Under the pieces are notes generated by a model, which did not search any database, had not been told where the DNA came from, and worked only from the letters and a program-made list of their open reading frames with translations. Position numbers and translations under genes: made by a program. Below, one piece after another: positions 1 to 7,771 of a DNA stretch of 15,178 nt. Origin of the DNA: an uncultured Janibacter sp. (GTDB taxonomy: Bacteria > Actinomycetota > Actinomycetes > Actinomycetales > Dermatophilaceae); contig CAMICF010000052.1 in the NCBI GenBank assembly GCA_946222495.1, forward strand, positions 1-15,178, read 5' to 3'. How positions within the stretch are numbered: the first letter of the stretch is position 1; each line of letters begins with the position of its first letter.

Positions 1-1109
1 CCGCGCAGGATCATCGCGGCGCACTCGGGAGGGTCGACGTCCTCGACGTCGTCGGCGTCCTTGAGGGAGACCTTCATCGCCTCGATGATCGCGTTGGCCG
101 CGTCGTAGGACTGGGCGCCATAGGCCTCGTAGGGGTCGGAGTAGCCACCGGCCTCGTAGGCGTCGACGAAGGCCTTCGCCGAGTCGAGCTTCTCGGTCGG
201 GGCGCCGATCGAGGTCGCGAGGTCGCCGTTGCTGTTCTTGCCGGCGAGCTTGACGAACTCGGGGCTGAAGATGCCGTCGCCACCCATGAGCGGGACGTCG
301 AGGCCCTGGGCCTTCATCTGCTGGCTCAGCGGGCCGGCCTGCGGGTACTCGCCGCCGTAGTACACGGCCTTGGGGTTCTTGGCCTTGACCGAGGTGACGA
401 CGGCGTCGTACTTGTCGTCGTCGGGGTTGATCGTCTCGGCCGCCACGACCTTGCCGCCGAGCTTCTCGAACTCGGAGGTGAAGGACTCGACGAGACCCTG
501 GCCGTAGGCCTTCTTGTCGTGGATCGTCGCGACCTCCTTGATGCCCGCCTTCTCGAAGAGGTAGCGCGCGGCGAAGGGGCCCTGGACGGCGTCGGTGGTG
601 CAGGTGCGGAAGTAGTTCGCGTACGGCCGCTGCGGGTTGTCGGGGTCCTCGCCCTTGGTGAGGGAGACACCGGTGTTCGCCGGGGAGACCTCGACGATCT
701 TCGCGGTGTTCAGGACCGGGGCGACCGTGCCCGCGACGGAGGAGTTGAGCGTGCCGACGACGCCGATGACGTCCTTGTCGCCCGCGAGCTTGGAGGCGGC
801 GTTCTTGCCGACGTCGGGGTTGGCCTGGTCGTCCTCGGCCGCGACCTCGATCTTCCAGCCCTCGAGCTCACCGGACTCGTTGGCCTCCTTGACCGCGAGG
901 TCGACGGAGTTCTCGATGCCCTTGCCGAGGGCGGACAGGTCGCCCGACAGGGGCGCGATGACACCGATCTTGACGACCTTCTCGTCGCCACCGCCGCCGC
1001 TGCCCGCGCCGTCGCCGCCACCGTCGCCACCGCGGGTCCCGCAGGCGGACAGTGCCATCGACATCGCGAGGAGCGTGGCCCCTGCTGAGATGACGGATCG
1101 CTTGGTCAC
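1..1109 (-). CDS. Branched-chain amino acid ABC transporter substrate-binding lipoprotein (LivJ-type), 3' end cut by window edge
   Basis: This is an extracytoplasmic solute-binding protein that would deliver a ligand to a high-affinity ABC importer, anchored by a lipid on the outer face of the membrane. The 369 visible codons begin at GTG 1109, preceded four bases away by GGAGG. A short basic N-terminus (TKR) and a hydrophobic stretch lead to the lipobox LSAC, with the lipidated cysteine at residue 23. A Gly/Asp-rich linker follows to about residue 42. The type I periplasmic-binding fold then opens with VKIGVIAPLSGDLSALGKG, and typical family features follow (GVVGTLNSSV, YFRTCTTD, YGQGLVESF, YYGGEYPQAGPL). 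LivJ/LivK family members are about 380-420 residues, so only the extreme C-terminus is missing. The permease and ATPase genes are expected to the left, outside the window. The true ligand (Leu/Ile/Val, another amino acid, or an amide such as urea) cannot be settled from the sequence. The family is certain, the substrate is not. Confidence 0.93.
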   Translation of the reverse strand, partial: MTKRSVISAGATLLAMSMALSACGTRGGDGGGDGAGSGGGGDEKVVKIGVIAPLSGDLSALGKGIENSVDLAVKEANESGELEGWKIEVAAEDDQANPDVGKNAASKLAGDKDVIGVVGTLNSSVAGTVAPVLNTAKIVEVSPANTGVSLTKGEDPDNPQRPYANYFRTCTTDAVQGPFAARYLFEKAGIKEVATIHDKKAYGQGLVESFTSEFEKLGGKVVAAETINPDDDKYDAVVTSVKAKNPKAVYYGGEYPQAGPLSQQMKAQGLDVPLMGGDGIFSPEFVKLAGKNSNGDLATSIGAPTEKLDSAKAFVDAYEAGGYSDPYEAYGAQSYDAANAIIEAMKVSLKDADDVEDVDPPECAAMILR

Positions 1110-1312
1110 GTTTCCTCCAGATGAAGAGATGCCGGGTCGTGCCCGGGTGATCCACGACTGGCTCGTGGGCTGGCGTCAAGGTAGTGCGGTTCGTCGCCGG
1201 GCTGACCTCCCCAGGCGCGCACCGTGTCCGACCTGTTACCAGCGACGTCCTCCCAGGACCTGCACAGGCCGTTCGGGGCTGACTCCTTGACACGGGCTGC
1301 CAGGGTTGGGCT
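1110..1312. promoter_or_regulatory. Divergent intergenic region between the LivJ-type gene and the Rieske gene
   Basis: These 203 bases separate two genes transcribed away from each other, so both promoters should lie here. On the minus strand a TACCTT hexamer (plus 1178-1183) could be a -10 element giving a leader of about 65 bases before the strong GGAGG site at 1114-1118. On the plus strand the best candidate lies at 1279-1306 and is listed separately. I see no convincing operator, riboswitch or ORF. Confidence 0.5.
1279..1306 (+). promoter_or_regulatory. Candidate promoter for the Rieske gene, placed for a leaderless mRNA
   Basis: CTGACT (1279-1284, four matches to TTGACA) is followed after 16 bases by CAGGGT (1301-1306, resembling the TANNNT -10 of actinobacteria). 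The GTG start at 1313 falls six bases after this hexamer, where transcription would begin. No Shine-Dalgarno sequence precedes the GTG. This is a reading by eye and has not been tested. Confidence 0.35.
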
Positions 1313-1744
1313 GTGAGCATCCACGAGCAGCCCCTGACCCGTCGTGCCGCCCTCGTCGTGCCCGCCGGCGGCGTCCTCGCGCTCTCCGCGTGCGGGGGTG
1401 ACGCAGGGGGCTCGGGCGAGAGCACGAGCTCCTCGGCCGGGTCCGGTGACGCGGCCGCCGCGGGCGGGGTGTCCGTGCCGACGGCGGACGTGCCCGTCGG
1501 CGGCGGGGTCGTCCAGGACCGGGTCGTCGTCACCCAGCCCACCGAGGGCGAGTTCAAGGCCTTCGACGCGACCTGCCCCCACCAGGGCTGCGCGGTGGCG
1601 AAGGTCGAGTCCGGCACCATCACCTGCCCGTGCCACGGCAGCACCTTCGACGCCAGCACGGGCGACGTCACGGGCGGGCCCGCGCAGAAGGGGCTCACCG
1701 CGAAGGAGGCCACGGTCGACGGGGACACCGTCACCGTCGCCTGA
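1313..1744 (+). CDS. Secreted Rieske [2Fe-2S] lipoprotein, orphan small ferredoxin-like protein
   Basis: This 143-residue protein has one Rieske iron-sulfur domain and should carry single electrons outside the cytoplasm. The N-terminus holds a twin-arginine-like motif (TRRAAL, R10-R11), a hydrophobic core and a lipobox LSAC with Cys27. Tat export of the folded cluster followed by lipidation is therefore plausible. A low-complexity Gly/Ser/Ala linker runs from about residue 28 to 52. The Rieske motifs are CPHQGC (C88, H90, C93) and CPCHGS (C105, C107, H108). C88, H90, C105 and H108 would bind the cluster, and C93 with C107 would form the disulfide typical of high-potential Rieske proteins. It is not the bc1-complex subunit QcrA: it is far too short and has no transmembrane helices or cytochrome neighbours. 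No oxygenase catalytic domain is present. The redox partner is unknown. The GTG start at 1313 lacks a ribosome-binding site, consistent with leaderless translation. The family call is firm, the role is open. Confidence 0.92.
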   Translation: MSIHEQPLTRRAALVVPAGGVLALSACGGDAGGSGESTSSSAGSGDAAAAGGVSVPTADVPVGGGVVQDRVVVTQPTEGEFKAFDATCPHQGCAVAKVESGTITCPCHGSTFDASTGDVTGGPAQKGLTAKEATVDGDTVTVA

Positions 1745-1776
1745 GGGTCACCCCCTTCGCTGTCAGCCCGCCCGCC

Positions 1777-1782
1777 TAGGGT
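1777..1782 (+). promoter_or_regulatory. Candidate -10 element (TAGGGT) for uvrC, leaderless arrangement
   Basis: TAGGGT lies exactly six bases before the uvrC GTG at 1789, the same spacing as CAGGGT to GTG at the Rieske gene just upstream. Transcription would then start at or beside the G of the start codon. The -35 region is poor (CTTCGC 1755-1760 at best). The AGGG within the same hexamer could alternatively act as a weak ribosome-binding site. Confidence 0.35.
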
Positions 1783-1788
1783 GAGCGG

Positions 1789-3723
1789 GTGGCCGACCCA
1801 GCGACCTACCGCCCTGCCCCGGGGTCGATCCCGACCGATCCCGGCGTCTACCGCTTCCGTGACTCCCACGGCCGGGTCATCTACGTCGGCAAGGCGAAGT
1901 CGCTGCGCTCGCGGCTGTCGTCCTACTTCCAGGACATCTCCGGGCTGCACCCCCGCACCGCGCGGATGGTGCGCACCGGCGCCTCCGTCGAGTGGACCGT
2001 CGTGTCGACCGAGGTCGAGGCGCTCCAGCTCGAGTACGCGTGGATCAAGGAGTTCGACCCGCGCTTCAACGTCAAGTACCGCGACGACAAGTCCTACCCC
2101 TACCTCGCGGTGACGATGTCCGAGGAGTTCCCGCGGGCGATGGTCATGCGGGGGAGCAAGCGCAAGGGGACCCGCTACTTCGGGCCGTACACCCACGCGT
2201 GGGCGATCCGCGAGACCCTCGACCTGCTCCTGCGCGTCTTCCCGGTGCGCACGTGCAGCAACGGCGTCTTCCGGCGCGCCCAGCAGGTCGGGCGTCCCTG
2301 CCTGCTCGGCTACATCGACAAGTGCTCGGCGCCGTGCGTCGGCCGGGTCGACCCCGACGAGCACCGCGCCATCGCCGAGGAGCTGTGCGACTTCATGGCC
2401 GGCAGCTCCGACCGCTTCGTGCGCCGGCTCCAGGCCCGGATGCGCGAGGCCTCCGCCGAACTCGACTTCGAGGCCGCCGCACGGCTGCGCGACGACATCG
2501 GCGCTCTCACCAAGGCCCTCGAGAAGTCCGCGGTCGTCCTGCCCGACGGCACCGACGCCGACGTCTTCGCCCTCGCCGACGACGAGCTCGAGGTCGCCAT
2601 CCAGGTCTTCCACGTCCGCGGCGGCCGGATCCGGGGGCAGCGCGGCTGGGTCGCGGAGAAGGACGCGGAGGACGTGCCGCAGCTCGTCGAGCACCTCCTG
2701 CAGCAGGTGTACGGCGGGGAGACGGTGCCCCGTGAGGTGCTCGTGCCCGTGCTCCCGCCGGCGGCCACCGAGATGGCCCGGTGGCTGGGGGAGCGACGGG
2801 GCTCCCGCGTCGACCTGCGGGTCCCGCAGCGCGGCGACAAGCGCGCGCTCATGGCGACGGTCGAGCGCAACGCCACCCAGTCCCTCGCCCGGCACAAGGT
2901 CGCCCGGGCCGGCGACCTCACCGCCCGCAGCCAGGCCCTGCAGGACCTCCAGGACGCGCTCGGGCTCGACGACGCCCCGCTCCGGATCGAGGGCTACGAC
3001 ATCGCCCACGTCCAGGGCAGCGACGTCGTCGGGTCGATGGTCGTCTTCGAGGACGGGATGGCGCGGAAGGGGGAGTACCGCCGGTTCATCGTCCGCGGCG
3101 ACGTCGACGGGCGCACGGACGACACCGCCGCCATGCACGAGGTCCTCACCCGCCGCTTCGCCCGGCACGTCAAGGAGCGCGACCGCGCGGGGATCGATCC
3201 CGAGACGGGTGAGGCCCGCCGGTTCGCCTACCCACCCAACCTCGTCGTCGTCGACGGTGGCGCGCCGCAGGTGGCCGCCGCGCAGCAGGTGCTCGACGAG
3301 CTGGGGATCGATGACGTGGCACTCGTCGGTCTCGCCAAGCGTCTCGAGGAGGTGTGGCTGCCGGGGGACGACCACCCGGTGATCCTGCCGCGGACGAGCG
3401 AGGCCCTCTATCTCCTCCAGCGTCTCCGCGACGAGGCCCACCGCTTCGCCAACACCTTCCACCGGGAGCGCCGCAGCCGGTCGATGACGCGGAGTGCCCT
3501 CGACGGGATCCCGGGGCTGGGCGAGGCCCGCCGCAAGGCCCTGCTCACGCGCTTCGGCTCCGTGAAGAAGATCCGTGCCGCCGGGGCGGACGAGCTGGCC
3601 GAGACGCCCGGGATCGGACCTGCACTTGCCCAGCGGATTGCGGCAGAGTTGACCCCGAACGCACCCACACCCGCGGTGAACCTCACCACGGGCGAGGTCC
3701 TCGACGAAGGAGAGCCCTCATGA
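1789..3723 (+). CDS. uvrC: Excinuclease ABC subunit C
   Basis: UvrC is the nuclease of UvrABC nucleotide excision repair, cutting the damaged strand 3' and then 5' of the lesion bound by UvrB. The 644-residue length is normal for actinobacteria. Domains in order: an N-terminal GIY-YIG nuclease, with GVY at 19-21 and YVGKAKSLRSRL from residue 32 (3' incision); four cysteines C156, C171, C179 and C183 in RTCSN...RPCLLGYIDKCSAPC, matching the positions that ligate a [4Fe-4S] cluster in E. coli UvrC; the UvrB-binding UVR motif around AELDFEAAARLRDDI; the RNase H-like 5' nuclease (GYDIAHVQGSDVVGSMVVF, VVDGGAPQV); and a C-terminal tandem helix-hairpin-helix (GIPGLGEARRKALL, ETPGIGPALAQRIA). It ends in an ATGA overlap with rapZ, so the two are probably translated together. 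The GTG at 1789 is chosen because the protein then begins just ahead of the conserved nuclease and fits the -10-like hexamer; no good alternative start was seen nearby. Confidence 0.97.
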   Translation: MADPATYRPAPGSIPTDPGVYRFRDSHGRVIYVGKAKSLRSRLSSYFQDISGLHPRTARMVRTGASVEWTVVSTEVEALQLEYAWIKEFDPRFNVKYRDDKSYPYLAVTMSEEFPRAMVMRGSKRKGTRYFGPYTHAWAIRETLDLLLRVFPVRTCSNGVFRRAQQVGRPCLLGYIDKCSAPCVGRVDPDEHRAIAEELCDFMAGSSDRFVRRLQARMREASAELDFEAAARLRDDIGALTKALEKSAVVLPDGTDADVFALADDELEVAIQVFHVRGGRIRGQRGWVAEKDAEDVPQLVEHLLQQVYGGETVPREVLVPVLPPAATEMARWLGERRGSRVDLRVPQRGDKRALMATVERNATQSLARHKVARAGDLTARSQALQDLQDALGLDDAPLRIEGYDIAHVQGSDVVGSMVVFEDGMARKGEYRRFIVRGDVDGRTDDTAAMHEVLTRRFARHVKERDRAGIDPETGEARRFAYPPNLVVVDGGAPQVAAAQQVLDELGIDDVALVGLAKRLEEVWLPGDDHPVILPRTSEALYLLQRLRDEAHRFANTFHRERRSRSMTRSALDGIPGLGEARRKALLTRFGSVKKIRAAGADELAETPGIGPALAQRIAAELTPNAPTPAVNLTTGEVLDEGEPS

Positions 3724-4637
3724 CCGACCACGAGCTCCCTCTCCAACGCGACGCACCGGACAGCGCCCCCGAGGTGATTGTCGTGACCGGGATGAGCGGC
3801 GCCGGCCGCTCCACGGTCGCCAATGTCATGGAGGACAACGGCTGGTACGTCATCGACAACCTGCCGGTCATGCTCCTGGCGGAGCTGCTCGTGCTCTCCG
3901 AGTCGCGGGCCGACGACGTCGTCCCCGGGGGTCGGTACAGCCGGATCGGGATCGTCCTCGACGTCCGGGCCCAGGGCTTCGAGACCCTGACCTCGTCCCT
4001 CGAGCGGCTGCGCGACCGCGGGTGGCGCACCCATCTCGTCTTCCTGGAGGCGACGAACGAGGCCCTCGTCCGTCGCTTCGAGAGCGTCCGCCGACCACAC
4101 CCCCTGCAGGGTGACGGGCGGTTGCTCGACGCCATCCAGCAGGAGCGTGAGGTGCTCGGCGAGGTCCGCGCCAGCGCGGAGCACATCGTCGACACCTCCG
4201 GCCTCAACGTCCACCAGCTCAGCCGCAAGATCAGCCCGCTCTTCATGGAGGAGTCCGCCGAGCGGCTGCGTCTCGCCGTCCTCTCCTTCGGCTTCAAGTA
4301 CGGGGTGCCGCTCGATGCGGACTTCGTGCTCGACATGCGCTTCCTGCCCAACCCCTTCTGGGTCCCCGAGCTCCGGGCGCACACCGGGCGCGAGACCCAG
4401 GTCTCCGAGTACGTCCTGTCCCAGCCCGGGGCCCAGGAGTTCATCGACGCGGTCGAGACCATGCTCGAGCCCGTCGTGGCGGGCTACCTTCGCGAGAACC
4501 GCCGGTACGCGACCCTCGCCGTCGGGTGCACCGGCGGCAAGCACCGGTCCGTCGCGGTCGCCGAGACGCTGGCCGCGCGGCTGCGCTCGCCGGAGATCGC
4601 CACCTTCGTGGTCCACCGCGACCTGGGTCAGGAGTGA
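3720..4637 (+). CDS. rapZ: RNase adapter protein RapZ / YvcJ-family nucleotide-binding protein
   Basis: This 305-residue P-loop protein belongs to the RapZ/YvcJ family. In E. coli, RapZ senses glucosamine-6-phosphate and steers small RNAs to RNase E. In Gram-positive bacteria YvcJ binds and hydrolyses nucleotides, and its target is unclear. The Walker A motif is GMSGAGRST (residues 24-32), with Arg in place of the usual Lys, a variant I recall as common in actinobacterial members. Other family marks are MEDNGWYVIDNLP, LDVRAQGFETL, the FGFKYGVPLDADFVLDMRFLPNPFW block, and the C-terminal VGCTGGKHRSVA (268-279), which belongs to the RNA/metabolite-binding domain. The ATG at 3720 overlaps the uvrC stop as ATGA and has AAGGAG seven bases upstream. 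Next comes yvcK, the conserved order. The GlmZ/GlmY RNAs of E. coli are not expected in actinobacteria, so the name reflects homology rather than proven function. Confidence 0.95.
   Translation: MTDHELPLQRDAPDSAPEVIVVTGMSGAGRSTVANVMEDNGWYVIDNLPVMLLAELLVLSESRADDVVPGGRYSRIGIVLDVRAQGFETLTSSLERLRDRGWRTHLVFLEATNEALVRRFESVRRPHPLQGDGRLLDAIQQEREVLGEVRASAEHIVDTSGLNVHQLSRKISPLFMEESAERLRLAVLSFGFKYGVPLDADFVLDMRFLPNPFWVPELRAHTGRETQVSEYVLSQPGAQEFIDAVETMLEPVVAGYLRENRRYATLAVGCTGGKHRSVAVAETLAARLRSPEIATFVVHRDLGQE
4630..4634 (+). promoter_or_regulatory. Ribosome-binding site of yvcK, abutting the rapZ stop codon
   Basis: AGGAG is made from the last sense codons of rapZ and runs into its TGA (4635-4637). It is spaced five bases from GTG 4640 and decides that start over GTG 4634. 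The layout suggests that ribosomes finishing rapZ re-initiate on yvcK. Confidence 0.6.
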
Positions 4638-4639
4638 GC

Positions 4640-5590
4640 GTGCCCGACGTCCTGCGTTCGTCCCAGGTGGTGGCCCTCGGCGGGGGCCACGGCCTCGCCG
4701 CGTCCCTGTCCGCCCTTCGCCTCGTCTGCGAGCAGGTGACCGCCATCGTCACCGTCGCCGACAACGGCGGCTCCTCCGGCCGCCTCCGGGAGGACTACGA
4801 GGTCCTTCCTCCCGGCGACCTCCGGATGGCTCTCACCGCGCTCTGCGACGACAGCGAGTGGGGGCAGACGTGGAGCGACGTCCTCCAGCACCGGTTCACG
4901 GGGGACGGGCATCTCTCCGGCCACGCCCTGGGCAACCTGCTCATCGTCGCGCTGTGGCAACTCCACGACGATCCCGTCACCGGGCTCGACCTCGTGGGGC
5001 GACTCCTCAGCGCCCGTGGCCGGGTCCTGCCCATGGCTGCCGTGCCCCTCGAGCTCATCGCCGAGGTGAGCGGCTTGGACACCGCGGACCCGGCGGCCGT
5101 CGAGACCGTCCGGGGGCAGGTGGCCATCGCTCGCACCAAGGGCCTCGTCGAGTCGATCTCGCTCCTGCCGCAGGACCCGCCCGCGCGACCGGAGTCGGTC
5201 GAAGCGGTGCGCGGCGCCGACCACATCATCATCGGCCCGGGGTCCTGGTACACCTCGGTCCTCACCCACCTGCTCGTGCCCGAGCTGCGTGAGGCGCTCG
5301 CCACGACGCGGGCACGCAAGGTGCTCACCCTCAACCTCGAGATGAACACGGCGGAGACGCGAGGCTTCTCCGCGACGCGGCACATCGAGACGCTCCACCA
5401 GACCGCCCCGGAGCTGACCGTGGACGTCGTCCTCGCGGATCCGCACATCGTCGAGAACCCGGAGCGCCTGTCCGCCGCCTGCGAAAAGCTGGGCGCCGAG
5501 CTCGTCATCACGCCGCTCGCGCAGGTCCAGTACGACGACCGCCATGACGCGCTTCGGCTGGCAGCGGCCTATCGTGACACCCTCACGTGA
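4640..5590 (+). CDS. yvcK: Gluconeogenesis factor YvcK / CofD-like family protein
   Basis: The protein belongs to the YvcK branch of the 2-phospho-L-lactate transferase-like (CofD) fold. In Bacillus, YvcK is needed for growth on gluconeogenic carbon sources and binds UDP-sugars; its mycobacterial counterpart CuvA affects cell-wall synthesis. Visible motifs are LGGGHGLAASL (13-23), VADNGGSSGRLR (39-50), PPGDLR (57-62), GHALGN (94-99), IIGPGSWYTSVL from 197, and a C-terminal ITPLAQ. Two in-frame GTG starts exist. GTG 4640 is preferred because AGGAG (4630-4634) sits five bases ahead. GTG 4634 would overlap the rapZ stop as GTGA but lacks a spaced ribosome-binding site. With the 4640 start the protein has 316 residues, normal for the family. 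It lies between rapZ and whiA, as in most Firmicutes and Actinobacteria. It is unlikely to be the F420 enzyme FbiA/CofD, because the gene context is the yvcK one. Confidence 0.94.
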   Translation: MPDVLRSSQVVALGGGHGLAASLSALRLVCEQVTAIVTVADNGGSSGRLREDYEVLPPGDLRMALTALCDDSEWGQTWSDVLQHRFTGDGHLSGHALGNLLIVALWQLHDDPVTGLDLVGRLLSARGRVLPMAAVPLELIAEVSGLDTADPAAVETVRGQVAIARTKGLVESISLLPQDPPARPESVEAVRGADHIIIGPGSWYTSVLTHLLVPELREALATTRARKVLTLNLEMNTAETRGFSATRHIETLHQTAPELTVDVVLADPHIVENPERLSAACEKLGAELVITPLAQVQYDDRHDALRLAAAYRDTLT

Positions 5591-5624
5591 GCGATCAGGG
5601 GAACAGACCGGAAGGAAGAGCTCC

Positions 5625-6605
5625 ATGGCGATGACCGACCAGGTCAAGGACGAGCTGAGCAGGTTCGAGGTGACCCGCACCTGCTGCCGCAAGGCCGAGG
5701 TCGCGAGCCTGCTCCGCTTCGCCGGAGGGCTGCACGTCGTCAGCCGCAAGATCGTCATCGAGGCGGAGCTGGACACGGGTAGTGCCGCGCGACGTCTGCG
5801 CAAGAACATCGCCGAGCTCTACGGCTACGAGACCGAGCTGATGGTCCTCCAGGCCGGCGGCCTGCGCCGGGGGAGCCGCTACGTCGTCAAGGTGGCGGGT
5901 GACGGGCCCGCCCTGGCGCGCCAGACCGGCCTCGTCGACGGGGACGGTCGACCGGTGCGCGGGCTGCCCCCGCGCGTCGTCGGCGGGGCGGCCTGCGACG
6001 CGGAGGCCGCGTGGCGGGGCGCCTTCCTCGCCCACGGGTCGCTCACCGAGCCGGGTCGCAGCTCGTCTCTCGAGATCACCTGCCCCGGCCCCGAGGCCGC
6101 GCTCGCCCTCGTCGGCGCCGCACGGCGGCTCGGCATCCCGTCCAAGGCCCGCGAGGTCCGCGGCGTCGACCGCGCCGTCATCCGTGACGGTGACGCGATC
6201 AGCGCCATGCTCACCCGTCTCGGGGCCCACGAGGCCGTCATGGCGTGGGAGGAGCGTCGGATGCGCCGCGAGGTGCGGGCGACCGCCAACCGGCTCGCCA
6301 ACTTCGACGACGCCAACCTCCGTCGCTCCGCCCGTGCCGCGGTGGCGGCGGGCGCCCGGGTCCAGCGCGCGCTCGAGATCCTCGGAGACGACATGCCCGA
6401 CCACCTGCGGGAGGCCGGGCAGCTGCGCATCCAGCACAAGGAGGCCTCGCTGGAGGAGCTCGGCCAGCGAGCGGACCCCCCGATGACGAAGGACGCGGTC
6501 GCCGGTCGGATCCGACGGCTACTCGCGATGGCGGACAAGCGTGCCGAGGAGGAAGGGCTGCCCGGGACCGAGGCATCGCTGACCTCCGACATGCTCGATG
6601 GCTGA
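5625..6605 (+). CDS. whiA: DNA-binding protein WhiA (sporulation/cell-division regulator)
   Basis: WhiA is a transcription regulator found across Gram-positive bacteria, built from a LAGLIDADG homing-endonuclease-like N-terminal domain without nuclease activity and a C-terminal helix-turn-helix. In Streptomyces it works with WhiB to switch on sporulation-specific cell division. In non-sporulating species it influences division and chromosome segregation. The 326-residue protein starts MAMTDQVKDELSRFEVTRTCCRKAE, the classic family opening. AFLAHGSLTEPGRSSSLEI follows in the LAGLIDADG-like part, and the HTH region SLEELGQRADPPMTKDAVAGRI begins at about residue 275. ATG 5625 is chosen because GGAAGGAAG lies just ahead and the opening matches the family; an upstream in-frame ATG at 5544 lies inside yvcK and is rejected. 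It begins 34 bases after yvcK and probably shares its transcript. Nothing here says whether this organism sporulates. Confidence 0.96.
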   Translation: MAMTDQVKDELSRFEVTRTCCRKAEVASLLRFAGGLHVVSRKIVIEAELDTGSAARRLRKNIAELYGYETELMVLQAGGLRRGSRYVVKVAGDGPALARQTGLVDGDGRPVRGLPPRVVGGAACDAEAAWRGAFLAHGSLTEPGRSSSLEITCPGPEAALALVGAARRLGIPSKAREVRGVDRAVIRDGDAISAMLTRLGAHEAVMAWEERRMRREVRATANRLANFDDANLRRSARAAVAAGARVQRALEILGDDMPDHLREAGQLRIQHKEASLEELGQRADPPMTKDAVAGRIRRLLAMADKRAEEEGLPGTEASLTSDMLDG

Positions 6606-6708
6606 GGCCCCCGGACCCCGCCACCTGCCGTCGAGGCAATAGGCTGCGAAGGGAACTGAGCCGCCGCAGGCGGCTTCCCGTGGAAACACTCTCTGGAGGC
6701 ACCCCACC
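6606..6708 (+). promoter_or_regulatory. whiA-gap intergenic region with candidate -10 and leader hairpin
   Basis: A TAGGCT hexamer (6640-6645) fits an actinobacterial -10, and its -35 region is weak. A perfect 7-bp inverted repeat AGCCGCC/GGCGGCT with a three-base loop (6659-6675) follows, then TGGAGG (6694-6699), the ribosome-binding site of gap. The hairpin has no following T-run, so it reads better as a structured 5' leader or operator than as a whiA terminator. Confidence 0.4.
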
Positions 6709-7713
<1,005 letters not shown>

Positions 7714-7771
7714 GCGCCGGCACCGCAGTACCCACCCGAAGCACCTCGACACCTGATACCGGAAGGCATCT

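Noticed and set aside
1287..1292. Perfect TTGACA upstream of the Rieske gene
   Set aside because: It is only 20 bases before the GTG, and no -10-like hexamer lies 16-18 bases downstream before the start codon; probably chance.
868..3462. Very long minus-strand open frame (864 codons) opposite the Rieske gene and uvrC
   Set aside because: It is antisense to clearly conserved domains, is composed of repetitive Arg/Gly/Val/Asp/Leu typical of high-GC shadow frames, and shows no domain or ribosome-binding site.
5544..5546. Upstream ATG as start of whiA
   Set aside because: It lies inside yvcK, adds 27 residues unlike the family, and the strong GGAAGGAAG site supports ATG 5625.
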